A stretch of DNA of 64,000 nucleotides from a virus: IMG/VR virus record IMGVR_UViG_3300027963_000041, positions 1 to 64,000 of that record, one strand, 5' to 3'. The position numbers were made by a program, and so were the translations under genes. The notes beneath the pieces are model-generated. The model had not been told where the DNA came from, did no database searches, and saw nothing but the letters and a program-made list of their open reading frames with translations. Of this stretch, positions 45,465 to 56,300 are shown piece by piece; the stretch's first letter is position 1, and each line of letters begins with the position of its first letter.

Positions 45465-46487
45465 ATGGCAAGAACATCTTTCACACCAACCGCTGACGGG
45501 CAGACTGCTCTGTATCCTGAGGCTGGTTCGGGAATACAGGAAGCGTCTACCGAAGTAAGCGGGCATGACCGTTATAGTGCGGCTGGTTTAGTGCAAGGAA
45601 CTGGAGTATGGCAATTTCCTATTGAGAATGATGCTTTTAACGTGCCTTTTCTACAATTCAAATTTCTTGATGCCTTTGGTAATCTTTTCAATAATCAAAG
45701 GGCACCTACTATTTATCTGCGAATGCCTAATCAATTTAACATTTCTGGCTTCTCAGAGTACGCAAGAACAGATAATGTTTTTGGTGCAGGCAATCAACTA
45801 CTTCAAAATGAAAATGCTTTAGCAATTGGCAAAGCAAAACAAGAAGAAGGATTTGATTCTAGTTTAATTGCAAAGTATGGATTAAGTGCGGCTGAAGCAT
45901 TTCAAACAGGTGTTGCTAGGGCATTGGCTGGCGTTGAAGGCTTTCTTGCATCTGGTGGTATGAACAACATTTCACAATTTGAGTTTACTCAAAGACAAGC
46001 AATTAATCCATTTGCTCAGTTGTTGTATAAAGGTCCGCAACATCGCAAGTATCAAATACCTGTTATCATGCGCCCGAGAACAAAACAAGAAGCAGACAAC
46101 ATCAAAAAAATTATTCATACTTTTAGGGTTGCTTCGTCACCCTCAGTTCCTAACGTAAGTGGTAATCTAAGATACTCTTCAATCAGCAAAGGTACGCAAA
46201 CAATTGAAACCGGCATTGGTGAAGGTAGCACATTTACATTTGGCTATCCTCACCTCACACAGTTTGACGTAATATTTAAGACTGTAGAACAAGACATTAA
46301 AGTTTTTAGAAGCAAGCCTTGTGTAATTGATTCTGTTGCAGTTGATTATGGTGGTCAAAAACTTACATTCTTTGAAGATGGCAACGTAACAGAAGCACAA
46401 TTAACAATTCAGTTGACAGAGATTATTCCAAGAACACTTGGTGATGGTATGTCAGAAGCAAAAAATACTAACTTCTCAATGATATAA
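45465..46487 (+). CDS. gp48: T4 gp48-like baseplate tail-tube cap
   Basis: A 340-residue protein: RAPTIYLRMPNQFNISGFSEYAR, NPFAQLLYKGPQHRKYQIPV, IMRPRTKQEADNIKKIIHTFR, and a C-terminal tail-tube-like beta domain ending LTIQLTEIIPR. This matches the gp48 family of T4-like phages, which caps the hub and nucleates tube growth. First plus-strand gene of the baseplate cluster, behind a late promoter. Confidence 0.85.
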   Translation: MARTSFTPTADGQTALYPEAGSGIQEASTEVSGHDRYSAAGLVQGTGVWQFPIENDAFNVPFLQFKFLDAFGNLFNNQRAPTIYLRMPNQFNISGFSEYARTDNVFGAGNQLLQNENALAIGKAKQEEGFDSSLIAKYGLSAAEAFQTGVARALAGVEGFLASGGMNNISQFEFTQRQAINPFAQLLYKGPQHRKYQIPVIMRPRTKQEADNIKKIIHTFRVASSPSVPNVSGNLRYSSISKGTQTIETGIGEGSTFTFGYPHLTQFDVIFKTVEQDIKVFRSKPCVIDSVAVDYGGQKLTFFEDGNVTEAQLTIQLTEIIPRTLGDGMSEAKNTNFSMI

Positions 46488-46488
46488 A

Positions 46489-47010
46489 ATGTTTCAATTT
46501 TTTCCTAAAATACTTTATCTCATTAACGACTTTGATTATCAAAAAGTTGTTGATTTAAACGTGTCCGCACAAATCACAGAGTATGTAAAGAAGTTTAAAA
46601 CCTCTCCTTCTGCTCGACAATTTATTGTTCGTGATGGCGAACGTCCTGAAGCAGTTTCGCAAAGATTGTACGGCACACCAAAATACGATTATCTTATCAT
46701 GTTAATAAATGATATTGAAAGCATCTACGATGACTGGCCTCGAAATTCAGTAGCACTCAATAATTATATTGCAAGTAAATATGGAAGTATTGGTGCGGCC
46801 TCGGTACCAGGATATTGGTACACAGGTGATGGCGATCAAGTAGCAGAAGCGTATTGGAACACATTAACTGATGATCCTAAAAAATATGTTCGAACATTTT
46901 TCGAACATGAAGTAGAATTAAATGATGAAAAAGCAAAGATCGACATATTCGATATTCAAATTGCTATAAAATTTGAAACTGGTTTGCAAGAATTATTTGA
47001 TAATCTATAA
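46489..47010 (+). CDS. gp53: T4 gp53-like baseplate wedge protein
   Basis: A 173-residue protein with FIVRDGERPEAVSQRLYGTPKYDYLIMLINDI, a LysM-like fold typical of gp53, followed by W..NS..L..YI and the C-terminal ELNDEKAKIDIFD. gp53 joins wedges around the hub. Overlaps the next start by one base. Confidence 0.88.
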   Translation: MFQFFPKILYLINDFDYQKVVDLNVSAQITEYVKKFKTSPSARQFIVRDGERPEAVSQRLYGTPKYDYLIMLINDIESIYDDWPRNSVALNNYIASKYGSIGAASVPGYWYTGDGDQVAEAYWNTLTDDPKKYVRTFFEHEVELNDEKAKIDIFDIQIAIKFETGLQELFDNL

Positions 47011-48395
47011 TGGCATACACATTTCCCAAACTTAATGTACCGCGCGATCAATTTGGCTTTCAAATAGAGTCAGAGTCAACTACGCCGGATCACATTAAAG
47101 ATACCTATATCTTATCTGCGCTCTTTATTAAAATTAAAAACGGAAAAACTATTTCACTAGGCAACTCTTTCAATCGTCTTGAAATATACGAAGACATTTT
47201 TAGTCCGTCAATTACAGGTAAGATAAGCGTTTATGATTATGTTGGTGGTATTGAAAAGTTTATGTTTACTGGCGGCGAAACAATCACGTTGCGAGTAACC
47301 AAGCCAGGCGGCTCAAACGAAACTCTTATTTCGCGTGACGATTTAATTGTTTATGAAATAGGTAAAATTCAATACGATAATGAAAATGCTATGACGTATG
47401 AATTGAGTTTTACGTCAAAGTCTGCAATCGCATCACAAAAGAAAAGACTGTACAAAAGTTTTGGTACAGACAAAGGACTGAGAAGTGTATTCTCTAAAAT
47501 TTATTCTGACGTAAATGAAGTATCAAACTTAAACGTCAATACAATTGATCCTGACATTAGAATGCAAAATTCATTTGTATGTCCTGGATATACTCCACTT
47601 GAAGCATTGTCTCAGTTGGCAAGACGTTCATGTGCATTGGGAGATTACTTTGTATTCTATGAAAAACTAAACGGAAGAAATGCCTCAGATTTTAAACATG
47701 TGTTCATCTCATTGGGATCACTCAAAGAGTTTTGGAACAATGCAGACAAGTTGCAAAAACTTGTATATCAACCATCTCAAGATTATATAAATCGCGAAAC
47801 AAACACATTCATTCAAATTAAAAGTTTTTTGATTGAGAACAACTTTCAACATTTAGAACGAATGCAAACTGGATTCTACAATTCAAACATTCGCCAGATC
47901 GATCCATATAGCCGAAATTATACCGATTCAAAAATCAGTTACAAAGACATGGCACTTGATACAGATTTTTATACCAATCGCATTTTAGAAAACAATAACG
48001 AATTTTTAAAATATGATGATACTTACCCAGAATTTCCTGGCGAAAGATTGATTGTGAAGCCAAAAAATGATATAGTATTAGATAAGGCGAATTGGATCAA
48101 ATATGACACTTATGGTGGGCTTCTAAATAGTGGGTTACGAGTACTTGCAGATATACCAGGCGCGGATAATCGGATTAGCGTTGGCTATGCAGTTGAATTA
48201 GCATTACCAAGTAAGGTAGCAAAAGCGCAAAACTTAGAGCAAAGTTTTGTTGCTGAAGATGAATTTTACTCAGGAAAATATCTAGTAACAGCAGTACGTC
48301 ACATATTTACTAAAGATACTTATATCAAGAAAATAGAACTAAGCCGCGGCTCACTCAAGATCAATCTTGATAGACGCATCGAACAAACGAGTTAA
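47010..48395 (+). CDS. Baseplate hub protein (gp27-like)
   Basis: A 461-residue protein. EIYEDIFSPSITGKISVYDYVGGIEKFMFTGG begins a gp27/VgrG-like beta domain, and the middle has PGYTPLEALSQLARRSCALGDYFVFYE. The C-terminus GKYLVTAVRHIF is typical of hub proteins of this fold. It should form the trimeric hub joined by the gp5-like protein at 49581. Confidence 0.8.
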   Translation: MAYTFPKLNVPRDQFGFQIESESTTPDHIKDTYILSALFIKIKNGKTISLGNSFNRLEIYEDIFSPSITGKISVYDYVGGIEKFMFTGGETITLRVTKPGGSNETLISRDDLIVYEIGKIQYDNENAMTYELSFTSKSAIASQKKRLYKSFGTDKGLRSVFSKIYSDVNEVSNLNVNTIDPDIRMQNSFVCPGYTPLEALSQLARRSCALGDYFVFYEKLNGRNASDFKHVFISLGSLKEFWNNADKLQKLVYQPSQDYINRETNTFIQIKSFLIENNFQHLERMQTGFYNSNIRQIDPYSRNYTDSKISYKDMALDTDFYTNRILENNNEFLKYDDTYPEFPGERLIVKPKNDIVLDKANWIKYDTYGGLLNSGLRVLADIPGADNRISVGYAVELALPSKVAKAQNLEQSFVAEDEFYSGKYLVTAVRHIFTKDTYIKKIELSRGSLKINLDRRIEQTS

Positions 48396-48397
48396 AA

Positions 48398-49351
48398 ATG
48401 AAACTATCATTCTCAGAATACGTTTATAAAAAAGAATATGAGTCAAGAGTACCTCTTGAAGAAAAACTCATTCTTTACAACAATGGCGCAAAATATGGGC
48501 AAGTTGTATTCCTTGCTGGCGGTGCTGGTTCGGGTAAAGGTTTTGCCATTAGCAATTTTATGCAAGGCGAAGACTTTAAGATTCGTGATGTAGATGAATT
48601 AAAGATTGCATTTCAAAAACTTGATGATTTAGGTAAATTCACTATGGATGCATTACTGAAAAAATACAGTAATAACATTAGCGAACGTGATATGGACTTG
48701 ATTCAAAAGAATGTTATCGATAAAGGTTACTCTCTTAAAGATTTAAACCTCAAGACACCAGAACACGTTTACGCACTACACGTTATGGTTCGTGCAAGCG
48801 GTGTAAAAAATAAAACACTTGATCTATTGCTTGATGGCGCGGCACAAAATACATTACCTAACATTCTCATTGACTCCACTTTTGCAGACATGGATGATAT
48901 GACAGGTTACATTCCCAAGTTGCTCAAAGCAGGTTATGGAACTCGAAACATTCATGTGACTTGGGTGCTAACTAATTATGAGATTGCAATTCAGAACAAC
49001 AAGAAACGTGCGCGAGTAGTGCCAGAAGATATTCTACTGAAGACACACAGAGGTGCGGCACAAACTGTATTTGCATTAGTCAAAAAAGGTTTTCCAAAAG
49101 AAGTAGATGGTGGTGTTTATGTGGTACTAAACAATCCACAAAATACAATGTTCATTGTTGATCCTAAAACTGGTCAGCACTATAAAGATATTAAAGGCAA
49201 CAAAGTTGTCGGTAAATTCATGTATCTTACATTGAAGAAGCCAGGTAAGTCAATGACAAACGATGCCGGCGTTCGTAAAGAACTATACAATTGGATTGTA
49301 GATAACGTACCACCAGATTCACTAGATACGAAAGAACTAGACGATCTATGA
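48398..49351 (+). CDS. P-loop kinase-like protein within the baseplate operon
   Basis: A 317-residue protein with a clear Walker A (FLAGGAGSGKGFA, about residues 39-51), a Walker-B-like LPNILIDSTFADMDD, and RNIHVTWVLTNYEIAIQNN-KKRARVV resembling the substrate/lid region of zeta-toxin or small-molecule kinases. It is not a baseplate component in T4. It may phosphorylate a nucleotide, sugar or protein. Tightly packed between hub genes (four-base overlap downstream), so co-expressed late. Confidence 0.75.
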   Translation: MKLSFSEYVYKKEYESRVPLEEKLILYNNGAKYGQVVFLAGGAGSGKGFAISNFMQGEDFKIRDVDELKIAFQKLDDLGKFTMDALLKKYSNNISERDMDLIQKNVIDKGYSLKDLNLKTPEHVYALHVMVRASGVKNKTLDLLLDGAAQNTLPNILIDSTFADMDDMTGYIPKLLKAGYGTRNIHVTWVLTNYEIAIQNNKKRARVVPEDILLKTHRGAAQTVFALVKKGFPKEVDGGVYVVLNNPQNTMFIVDPKTGQHYKDIKGNKVVGKFMYLTLKKPGKSMTNDAGVRKELYNWIVDNVPPDSLDTKELDDL

Positions 49352-49578
49352 AAACATTTAAACAGTTTATAAGCACACCTGCAACACAAGAAGAGTGGGA
49401 AGAGGATGTGTATGGTCCAGAACTTGTTGAAGTACTCAAACAAGTAGATGGTAAGTGGGCGTTAGTTTCAAAGAATACAGGTAAACCTCTTGCATACTAT
49501 AAAGGTGAGGGCAAGCCATCTGACGATTGGGTAGCGAAGCAAGAAAGACGCATTCAGTATTTTAAAAGTATGAGGTAA
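49348..49578 (+). CDS. Small protein with MKTFKQFI leader and YFKSM tail
   Basis: A 76-residue protein. MKTFKQFIS is a start shared with several T4-like head/virion proteins. The C-terminal WALVSKNTGKPLAYYKGEGKPS then ERRIQYFKSM is a module found at the ends of other phage proteins. Possibly a binding or packaging tag; function unknown. Confidence 0.65.
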   Translation: MKTFKQFISTPATQEEWEEDVYGPELVEVLKQVDGKWALVSKNTGKPLAYYKGEGKPSDDWVAKQERRIQYFKSMR

Positions 49579-49580
49579 TT

Positions 49581-50732
49581 ATGTTTCTTGGTCGCGAAGG
49601 TTTTTATTGGTGGATTGGTATTGTTGAGGATAATGTAGACCCTCTTTTGTTAGGGCGCGTTAAAGTACGCATCTTTGGATATCACTCATCGTATGCAGAA
49701 AGAGCAAGAGGAATTCCTACTGCGGATTTACCTTGGGCAACAATTGTTGTGCCACCTAATGGACAGAACACTTATTCTAGAATTGGACTAGGTGAATGGG
49801 TTGTAGGTTTCTTCATGGATGGCGCAGACGCACAAGAGCCAATTGTGTTGGGTATTATGCCTACACCTCTTTCAGAAGGTGCGGTAACAAGTGGCTTTGG
49901 TCAATACGGAACACCTACTAGATCGTTTCCTCAGATTACTACATCAAAAGATAATTATCCTCCAAACGGAAGTGCAGATAACGATTATTCTAGACTAGCA
50001 CAAAGAATGTCTATAATGTCTGAAGGTGGCCACCAGATCAATCTTATAGATCATAGTGATACTGACAATCCTTCTATATTAGAAATTAAACATAAAAACG
50101 GAAGTTCTTTTGTGGAACTTAGAAGTAACGGACTCACAATTAGCAATCAAGGTAAGACTAAAATTACATTTGATGATGAGCGTATCTATGCTGTAGGTCC
50201 ACACGGCACAAACGAACTATCTGTGCCGCCACCTCCATCAGGTGGGGGCGGCGGTAAAATCATATGTACCAAACTTTATGAATTGGGTTATTTGTCAAAA
50301 GAAATTTATGAGTTAGACCAAGAGTTTGGTCAACTTTTAGTTGAGAAAAGTCCTGACACCTACTACGGATATATCGCATGGGCGCAAACTGTTGTAGATT
50401 GGATGGAAGGTAACGGACCTCAATGTATGTTCTGGATTCGTGATTCAGAAGAAAGAAAGCAAGCCCAAGTATATCTAAGTACTAAGTGGGCTAGAGAGAT
50501 TGCAACACCATGGGCAAGTCATATGGCTTATCTAATGGGAAATGAAAATGAAAAGAATGTTACTGGCAGAGTCTTAATGTCTGTCGGCAAGCCAATCTGC
50601 AAAGTGATTGGTGTATGGCAAAGATGGTTTGGCAAATCAGATCAGCCAACAGGGTTATTCAAAGGTTTCTTACTGTGGGGAATCTTTGCAATTCTACGAT
50701 TTATTGTATGGTTTTATAGGAACGTAAAATGA
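49581..50732 (+). CDS. gp5-like hub protein fused to a C-terminal module and membrane helix
   Basis: A 383-residue protein. Residues 1-110 are the gp5 OB-fold domain (FYWWIGIVEDNVDPLLLGRVKVRIFGYH...DLPWATIVVPP). A short beta region follows (to about 210), then a PPPPSGGGGGK linker (217-227). Next is a helical module (KIICTKLYELGYLSKEIYEL...YYGYIAWAQTVVDWMEG) and finally a hydrophobic segment (FLLWGIFAILRFIVWFY, about 361-378). T4 gp5 carries a lysozyme and needle instead. A C-terminal membrane helix on a puncturing hub protein is unusual. Confidence 0.8.
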   Translation: MFLGREGFYWWIGIVEDNVDPLLLGRVKVRIFGYHSSYAERARGIPTADLPWATIVVPPNGQNTYSRIGLGEWVVGFFMDGADAQEPIVLGIMPTPLSEGAVTSGFGQYGTPTRSFPQITTSKDNYPPNGSADNDYSRLAQRMSIMSEGGHQINLIDHSDTDNPSILEIKHKNGSSFVELRSNGLTISNQGKTKITFDDERIYAVGPHGTNELSVPPPPSGGGGGKIICTKLYELGYLSKEIYELDQEFGQLLVEKSPDTYYGYIAWAQTVVDWMEGNGPQCMFWIRDSEERKQAQVYLSTKWAREIATPWASHMAYLMGNENEKNVTGRVLMSVGKPICKVIGVWQRWFGKSDQPTGLFKGFLLWGIFAILRFIVWFYRNVK

Positions 50733-50887
50733 AAAATGAAGAACTTAAAGATGCACTCGACAAACTTACTGAAATTGAGAGACAGATTCTTATTGATAAT
50801 ATCAACTACCATACTGTGTTGATTTTATTGAAGATGTTTCCTGATAATGACATTATTAAAGACTTGGTAAATAGTAAAAGGACCTAA
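50729..50887 (+). CDS. Small helical protein (52 aa)
   Basis: MKNEELKDALDKLTEIERQI is followed by LIDNINYHTVLILLKMFP. The start overlaps the preceding stop (ATGA). It fills the gap before a late promoter. Function unknown. Confidence 0.6.
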   Translation: MKNEELKDALDKLTEIERQILIDNINYHTVLILLKMFPDNDIIKDLVNSKRT

Positions 50888-50893
50888 AACCTT

Positions 50894-50901
50894 TATAAAT
50901 A
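50894..50901 (+). promoter_or_regulatory. T4-type late promoter (TATAAATA)
   Basis: Exact TATAAATA in the gap after 50887, about 90 bases before the histone-like gene and gp25. Short direct repeats of TTGTCAAG (50935-50958) lie between box and gene. Confidence 0.75.
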
Positions 50902-50989
50902 CTCTTAAATCACAGGGGACACCCTATTTTAGTTGCTTGTCAAGCATTTGTCAAGTAATTTTCGCATATTAACCATTGAGGAACATATT

Positions 50990-51166
50990 ATGTCCAATCA
51001 CGAAACACTTGTCAATCTTTTCGAAACTTATGTAAAAGAGAACGAAAAATTTGCAGAAAAAGGCGTAAAAGCCGCCGGAACAAGAGCAAGAAAAGCATTA
51101 GCCGAATTCACTAAAGCGGCAAAAGAACGCAGAAAAGAAATTCAGGATCAAAAGACAGCAGAATAA
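50990..51166 (+). CDS. Small basic histone-H1-like protein
   Basis: A 58-residue Lys/Ala-rich protein: LVNLFETYVKENEKFAEKGV then KAAGTRARKALAEFTKAAKERRKEIQ. It matches the short H1-like protein placed before gp25 in many T4-like cyanophages and relatives. May bind DNA. The start at 50990 follows TTGAGGAACA. Confidence 0.75.
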   Translation: MSNHETLVNLFETYVKENEKFAEKGVKAAGTRARKALAEFTKAAKERRKEIQDQKTAE

Positions 51167-51169
51167 TAT

Positions 51170-51547
51170 ATGGCATCCGCATTTTCCGACTTACCTCTAA
51201 GTTTTAAGATTAATCCTATTACAGGAGATGTACCGCCTGCGCGTAATGAAAGCGCAGTAAAAAAGGCGCTGATTAATCTAATCAAAACACCAGTCGGAAC
51301 GCGCCCATTTGCTCCAGAGTACGGATCAAGAGTTTATGACTATTTGTTTGAACCCGCAGATTCGCAAACAGAATTACGTTTGAACGATGACATAGCACAA
51401 TGCATTGAACGATTTGAACCTAGGGCACAAGTGGTTGCAATTGAATCAAGTATTACAGACAATGGTATTGAATTAAAAGTAGAATATTATGTGGTGAATG
51501 TAGCAACTTTACAACAACTAGAAACAGTAATCACAAGAACGGCATAA
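51170..51547 (+). CDS. gp25: T4 gp25-like baseplate wedge protein
   Basis: A 125-residue protein: NESAVKKALINLIKTPVGTRPFAPEYGSRVYDYLFEP and a C-terminal IELKVEYYVVN. This is the compact lysozyme-fold-like gp25 family, universal in contractile tails, where it links wedge and sheath. Followed by gp6 as expected. Confidence 0.93.
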   Translation: MASAFSDLPLSFKINPITGDVPPARNESAVKKALINLIKTPVGTRPFAPEYGSRVYDYLFEPADSQTELRLNDDIAQCIERFEPRAQVVAIESSITDNGIELKVEYYVVNVATLQQLETVITRTA

Positions 51548-51551
51548 ACAA

Positions 51552-53369
51552 ATGGCTACACCTACAAATTTAAAAATTGATGGCGTAAATTTTCTACAAA
51601 TTCGTGAAAACTTCAAAAACTATTTGAAGAATCAAGATCAGTTTAGAGATTATAACTTTGATGCTTCTGGTATCTCCACTCTACTTGACATTTTAACTTT
51701 TAACACATATTACAATTCGTTCTATGTGAACATGGTTGCGACTGAAACAAATTTAAATACAGCACAGCGTAGAAATTCAATTGTCAATCTTGCTGGTAGT
51801 TTGAACTATGTACCAAGATCAACTACTGCGGCAAGAATTAAAGGTACAATTAAATTAACTGCAACTGGTTCTCCCTCTTCAATTACACTTCCACAGTACA
51901 CTCGCTTTGATGCAGTTTATGAGGGGGTGACGTATTCGTTCGTAACGCAAGAGCCTTTAACATTTACATCAGCCACAAGTTACACGTTAAGCAACATTGA
52001 ATTAATTCAAGGGCGTTATATTCAAGAAAGATATACGGTCAATCTTGACGATGGCACACAAAGATTTTTAATCAATAACGCATTAGTAGACACCGCAACT
52101 TTATTGGTTCGTGTTCAAACTTCTTCGACAATTGGTACACTTAGAGTTTTTGAAAATCCAACCAACCTTGTTGAAGTTTCTGGAACTACTCGCGCATACT
52201 TCATTAAAGAAGTTGAAGATGGTAAATATGAAGTAACTTTCGGTGATGATGTTATTGGTGAAGCACTTGACAATGATAACATTGTTATTATGGATTACAT
52301 CGTAACTGAAGGTGCATCTGCCAATCAAATTCGCGAGATAACTTTAACATCTACTATCGCAAATGTTCAAGACGCACTATTTACTGCGAATGATGTTTCA
52401 TTGGGTGGTGAAGACAGAGAAACGCCAGAAAGAATTAAATTTGCCGCACCAAAGTTTTACACCGCACAGAATCGTGCAGTTACAGTAGAAGACTATCGCG
52501 CTATTCTTTTAAATGCACCGAACGTAGGTTCAGTATCAGTATGGGGCGGAGAGGATAATGATCCACCATTTTATGGTAAAGTTTTTATTGCTGTAAAACC
52601 TACAGTAGGTGAACAATTAACTACTACAGAAAAAGATAGTATTGTCAGAACCATTCTTAAAGGTAAAAAGATTTTAACTGTTCAAAACGAAATAGTTGAT
52701 CCTGAATTTATTTTCATTTCTATTGTTGCTGACGTAAAATATGATCCAGAACAAACTGTTGCAACACAAGACAGCGTAAATTCAAAAATACTTGATACCA
52801 TTAAATTGTATAACGATACAGACATTAATCAATTTTCAAAATATCTACGCTATTCAAAACTATCGCGTTTGATTGATACATGTGAGCGTTCAATTTTAAG
52901 TTCCGAACTGACATTATCGATGTACAAAGAATTTGATTTGCAGTTAGGACAAGCATCACGTTATGTAATTAACTTCTCAAATAGCATTTCAAAACAAACT
53001 GTTGGTCGTTTGTCGAGTTTTGGCTATGGTCAAGGCGGCGCAATTACTTCAGGCGCATTTACATTTCAAGGATTTCCAAATTGTATCTTAGAAGATAACA
53101 ACGGAATTCTTCGCGTATTTCGTAGAGTAGAACAAAATATTTTTGGTGTCGCACAAAACGTAGGCACTATAAATTATGACACAGGACAACTTATTCTAAA
53201 CGATTTTAATCCTACTGCGATTGCCGAAGGTGGTGTTACTCTCAAGATTTTTGCTATTCCTTCAGGTAATGATATTTTACCACTTAGAGGACAAATCGTT
53301 AGTATTCGTGACGAAGACATTACGATCAATCTAACAAACGATAAAACAATTAGCCTAGTAAGAAGATAA
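51552..53369 (+). CDS. gp6: T4 gp6-like baseplate wedge protein
   Basis: A 605-residue protein: FDASGISTLLDILTFNTYYNSFYVNMVATETNL, RNSIVNLAGSLNYVPRSTTAARI, then the baseplate-J-like GGEDRETPERIKFAAPKFYTAQNRAVTVEDYRAIL. These are the gp6/gpJ landmarks. gp6 dimers form the inner ring of the baseplate. Length is close to T4 gp6 (660). Confidence 0.92.
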   Translation: MATPTNLKIDGVNFLQIRENFKNYLKNQDQFRDYNFDASGISTLLDILTFNTYYNSFYVNMVATETNLNTAQRRNSIVNLAGSLNYVPRSTTAARIKGTIKLTATGSPSSITLPQYTRFDAVYEGVTYSFVTQEPLTFTSATSYTLSNIELIQGRYIQERYTVNLDDGTQRFLINNALVDTATLLVRVQTSSTIGTLRVFENPTNLVEVSGTTRAYFIKEVEDGKYEVTFGDDVIGEALDNDNIVIMDYIVTEGASANQIREITLTSTIANVQDALFTANDVSLGGEDRETPERIKFAAPKFYTAQNRAVTVEDYRAILLNAPNVGSVSVWGGEDNDPPFYGKVFIAVKPTVGEQLTTTEKDSIVRTILKGKKILTVQNEIVDPEFIFISIVADVKYDPEQTVATQDSVNSKILDTIKLYNDTDINQFSKYLRYSKLSRLIDTCERSILSSELTLSMYKEFDLQLGQASRYVINFSNSISKQTVGRLSSFGYGQGGAITSGAFTFQGFPNCILEDNNGILRVFRRVEQNIFGVAQNVGTINYDTGQLILNDFNPTAIAEGGVTLKIFAIPSGNDILPLRGQIVSIRDEDITINLTNDKTISLVRR

Positions 53370-53370
53370 A

Positions 53371-56300
53371 ATGGCTGATACAGTCTATTACAATCCAACT
53401 CTTGGACTCCAAAACATCACGCCTGCGCTTGATGATGAAACCTTTTTGTTTTTCCTCAGCGCATACTATGATTGGATGCAGACAACCGATATTACCTTTA
53501 ATGGTGCGTCTGGTGCATTCTCAAATGGCGAAATAATTACAGGGCAAGATTCAAGAGCAACCGCAACAATTCGTTATGTAGGATCAAATACAATTACTGT
53601 CTCAATGAAGACGGAAATTCCATTTGACCTTGGAGAAGAATTTGTTGGTGGCACAAGCGCAAACTCAGCATTTGTTTTAGAACTATCAGACAATGTATTG
53701 CGTAAAGCATCTCACATTCGCGAAAATAAAAATAACGACAAAGCCCAAGGGCAATTTTTAGAATATCTTAAAGGCGAACTGAACAAAGGCATACCAGTTA
53801 AAACTTCTGCTGATAGAAGAAGATTGATTGCACAACTAAAAGATTTTTTTAGATCAAAGTCTACTGAAGAAGCATATACGTTTCTTTTCAGAGCATTGTT
53901 TAATGAAACAATTGAGATTCGTTATCCTGGTGATGATTTGCTACGAGTTTCAGATGGTAACTTTTTAAAGCAAAGTACTATTCGTATTAATGACAGAGGC
54001 GTGTCTCAACTTGGCGGTGAAGCAAGTGTAGTTTCAGGTAATGCTCTTGTAATTGGAAGCAATACAGATTTTACAGATTTTTCTACATCAGATTATTTTA
54101 AAATTGGTACTCAACAAGCAGTCGTGTCAAATGTTATTAATGCGACACACATGCTTGCGACAACAAATTTTACAACAACCGCAAATAATCAATTTGTTTA
54201 CGAGTTAATACCAACAGATATTTTTGAATTAAAAAACAAAACCATTCGAGGTAGAACTTCAGGTTCTATTGGCGTTGTTGCAGACGTTCGCGCATCTACT
54301 CTTGGTGGTAAATCTTATGCTGACGTTATTCTTCGATTAATTTCTGGCTCATTTGCAGAAAACGAAATTATTGAAGATATTGAGAATCCATCATCTAACG
54401 TCATTGTGTATGGTGTTGTAAATGGTATTAATATTAACGATGGTGGTACAGGTTATGCAGTTGACGATGTAGTTATCATTACAGGTGATGGCTCAGAAGC
54501 CGCCGCAAAAGTTACCTCTGTTTCTGAAGCGCCAATTACAAAAATTGTTTTGGCCAACACCGGTATTGGTTATCAGAACAATTTAAGTGCAGTAATTAAT
54601 AACACAGGAACTGGCGGTACAGGATTTGCAGTTAAAATTTCTGAAATTGCAAACACATATACTGTAGGCGCAAACAATCAATATACAGTTGGTGATACAG
54701 TATCATTAAGAATTGTAAATCGCGGTTCTGGTTACGTTGCACTTCCTACAATTACATTACAAGACACCGCCGTTGCATCACTAGGTCTTCTACATGATAA
54801 ATTAATTCGTATCAATAATGCAGGTACGTTGTATCAAGTAGGCGATGCACTTGTCTTTACAAATCCAATAGGATTTAGTGGCAACACGGCGGTTGGTCGC
54901 GTTGCGGCAGTTACAGAACGATGGGCAGAAACTCCAGTAATTTTAGTTGCGACTGAAATTGTTGAGCCATACAAAAATGAAAGTCTATTAGATGACTTTG
55001 GATCAAATACAGTTAGCGTTGATGGCGCAGGCGATGAAGAAGTTGGTATTCTCATCGAAGGTAGTTACTACGACAGACTGAAAACAGAAGATTGGCGCGC
55101 CGTTGGTCCGATTGAACGTCTAGAACTTACACATTCCGCAAACGGAAATTATGCATTTGGTAGCGGATACTCTACAACCAGTTTGCCAACTGTAGCAGTT
55201 ACATCTGCAAATGGTGTTGGTGCAAGTTTACAAGTATTTAATATTCAAGGTAAGAGTGCAGTTATTAATATTGATGCAAGCAACAACATTGCAGGTATCG
55301 GTTCAATTCGTGAAGTTACAATTCTTAACCAAGGTATTGATTACACCACAGCAACCATTGATGCGTCTGCTAAAGGTGATGGCAATGCAAATCTAACCGC
55401 AGAAATTGGTGGCTTGTTTGTTGATTCTGGTCGCTTTACGAATGATGATGGTAAAATAAACTTTAAGATTCTTCAAGACTCATTATTCTATCAAGATTTT
55501 TCATATGTTATTCGAAGCGGTTTATCATTTGATCGATATAAAGAAATTGTTAAAGAAGTAGTTCACCCTGCTGGCTTAGAATTTTTTGGTGAAATTGTTA
55601 TTACAAGCACCATTTCTTTGACAGCCAACTTCTCTTCACAATTTGCGGCCGCATCCGCGCCAAGATTTGCTTCTATATTCTCTTTCTTGTCATTGTTCGA
55701 AGGTATTGGATTGCCTCCTCCAGTACAATCTTCAATTATCGTCAAAATTAAACCAGTTGTTTCTTATGTTGATCAAGCAATACTTGACTTACCTGAACAA
55801 GATGGCGGAACAATTCAAGTTGAAATTAATCCTACGATTAATGTTGGTGCAATAACCCATACTGAGTATCGTCCAATTCTTTCACCAGTTATTGATGTTG
55901 GTATTTTTGGTGCCGCAAATGTTACAGTTATTCCTGTATCTTTAGGTACAAGCGAATACGATGTTATTCTTGCTGGTGCATCTCTACCTGCTACATTTGA
56001 CCCGTCTGGTGCAGTTAGAGAAATTAATATTGAGCCGATTGTTATCAATCAAGGCATAACTGTTATTGAGTCTACCGATCCAGGTCTTAAAGGACCACTA
56101 CAATTTTGGCTCGGTCCAGTTGTTGTTTCCGCAGAGTTTATTTTCTCATCGGTGGCACCAAGAACAGAAGTTTCTGGTGGCGTAGGAATAATCGTATCAA
56201 CATCTACATTTACGGATTCAGAATATAACGTAGAAATTCCTATTTTTGTTGGTATGACGCCAACAATTATACCGACAGATCAAATTGCTACACCTAAGTT

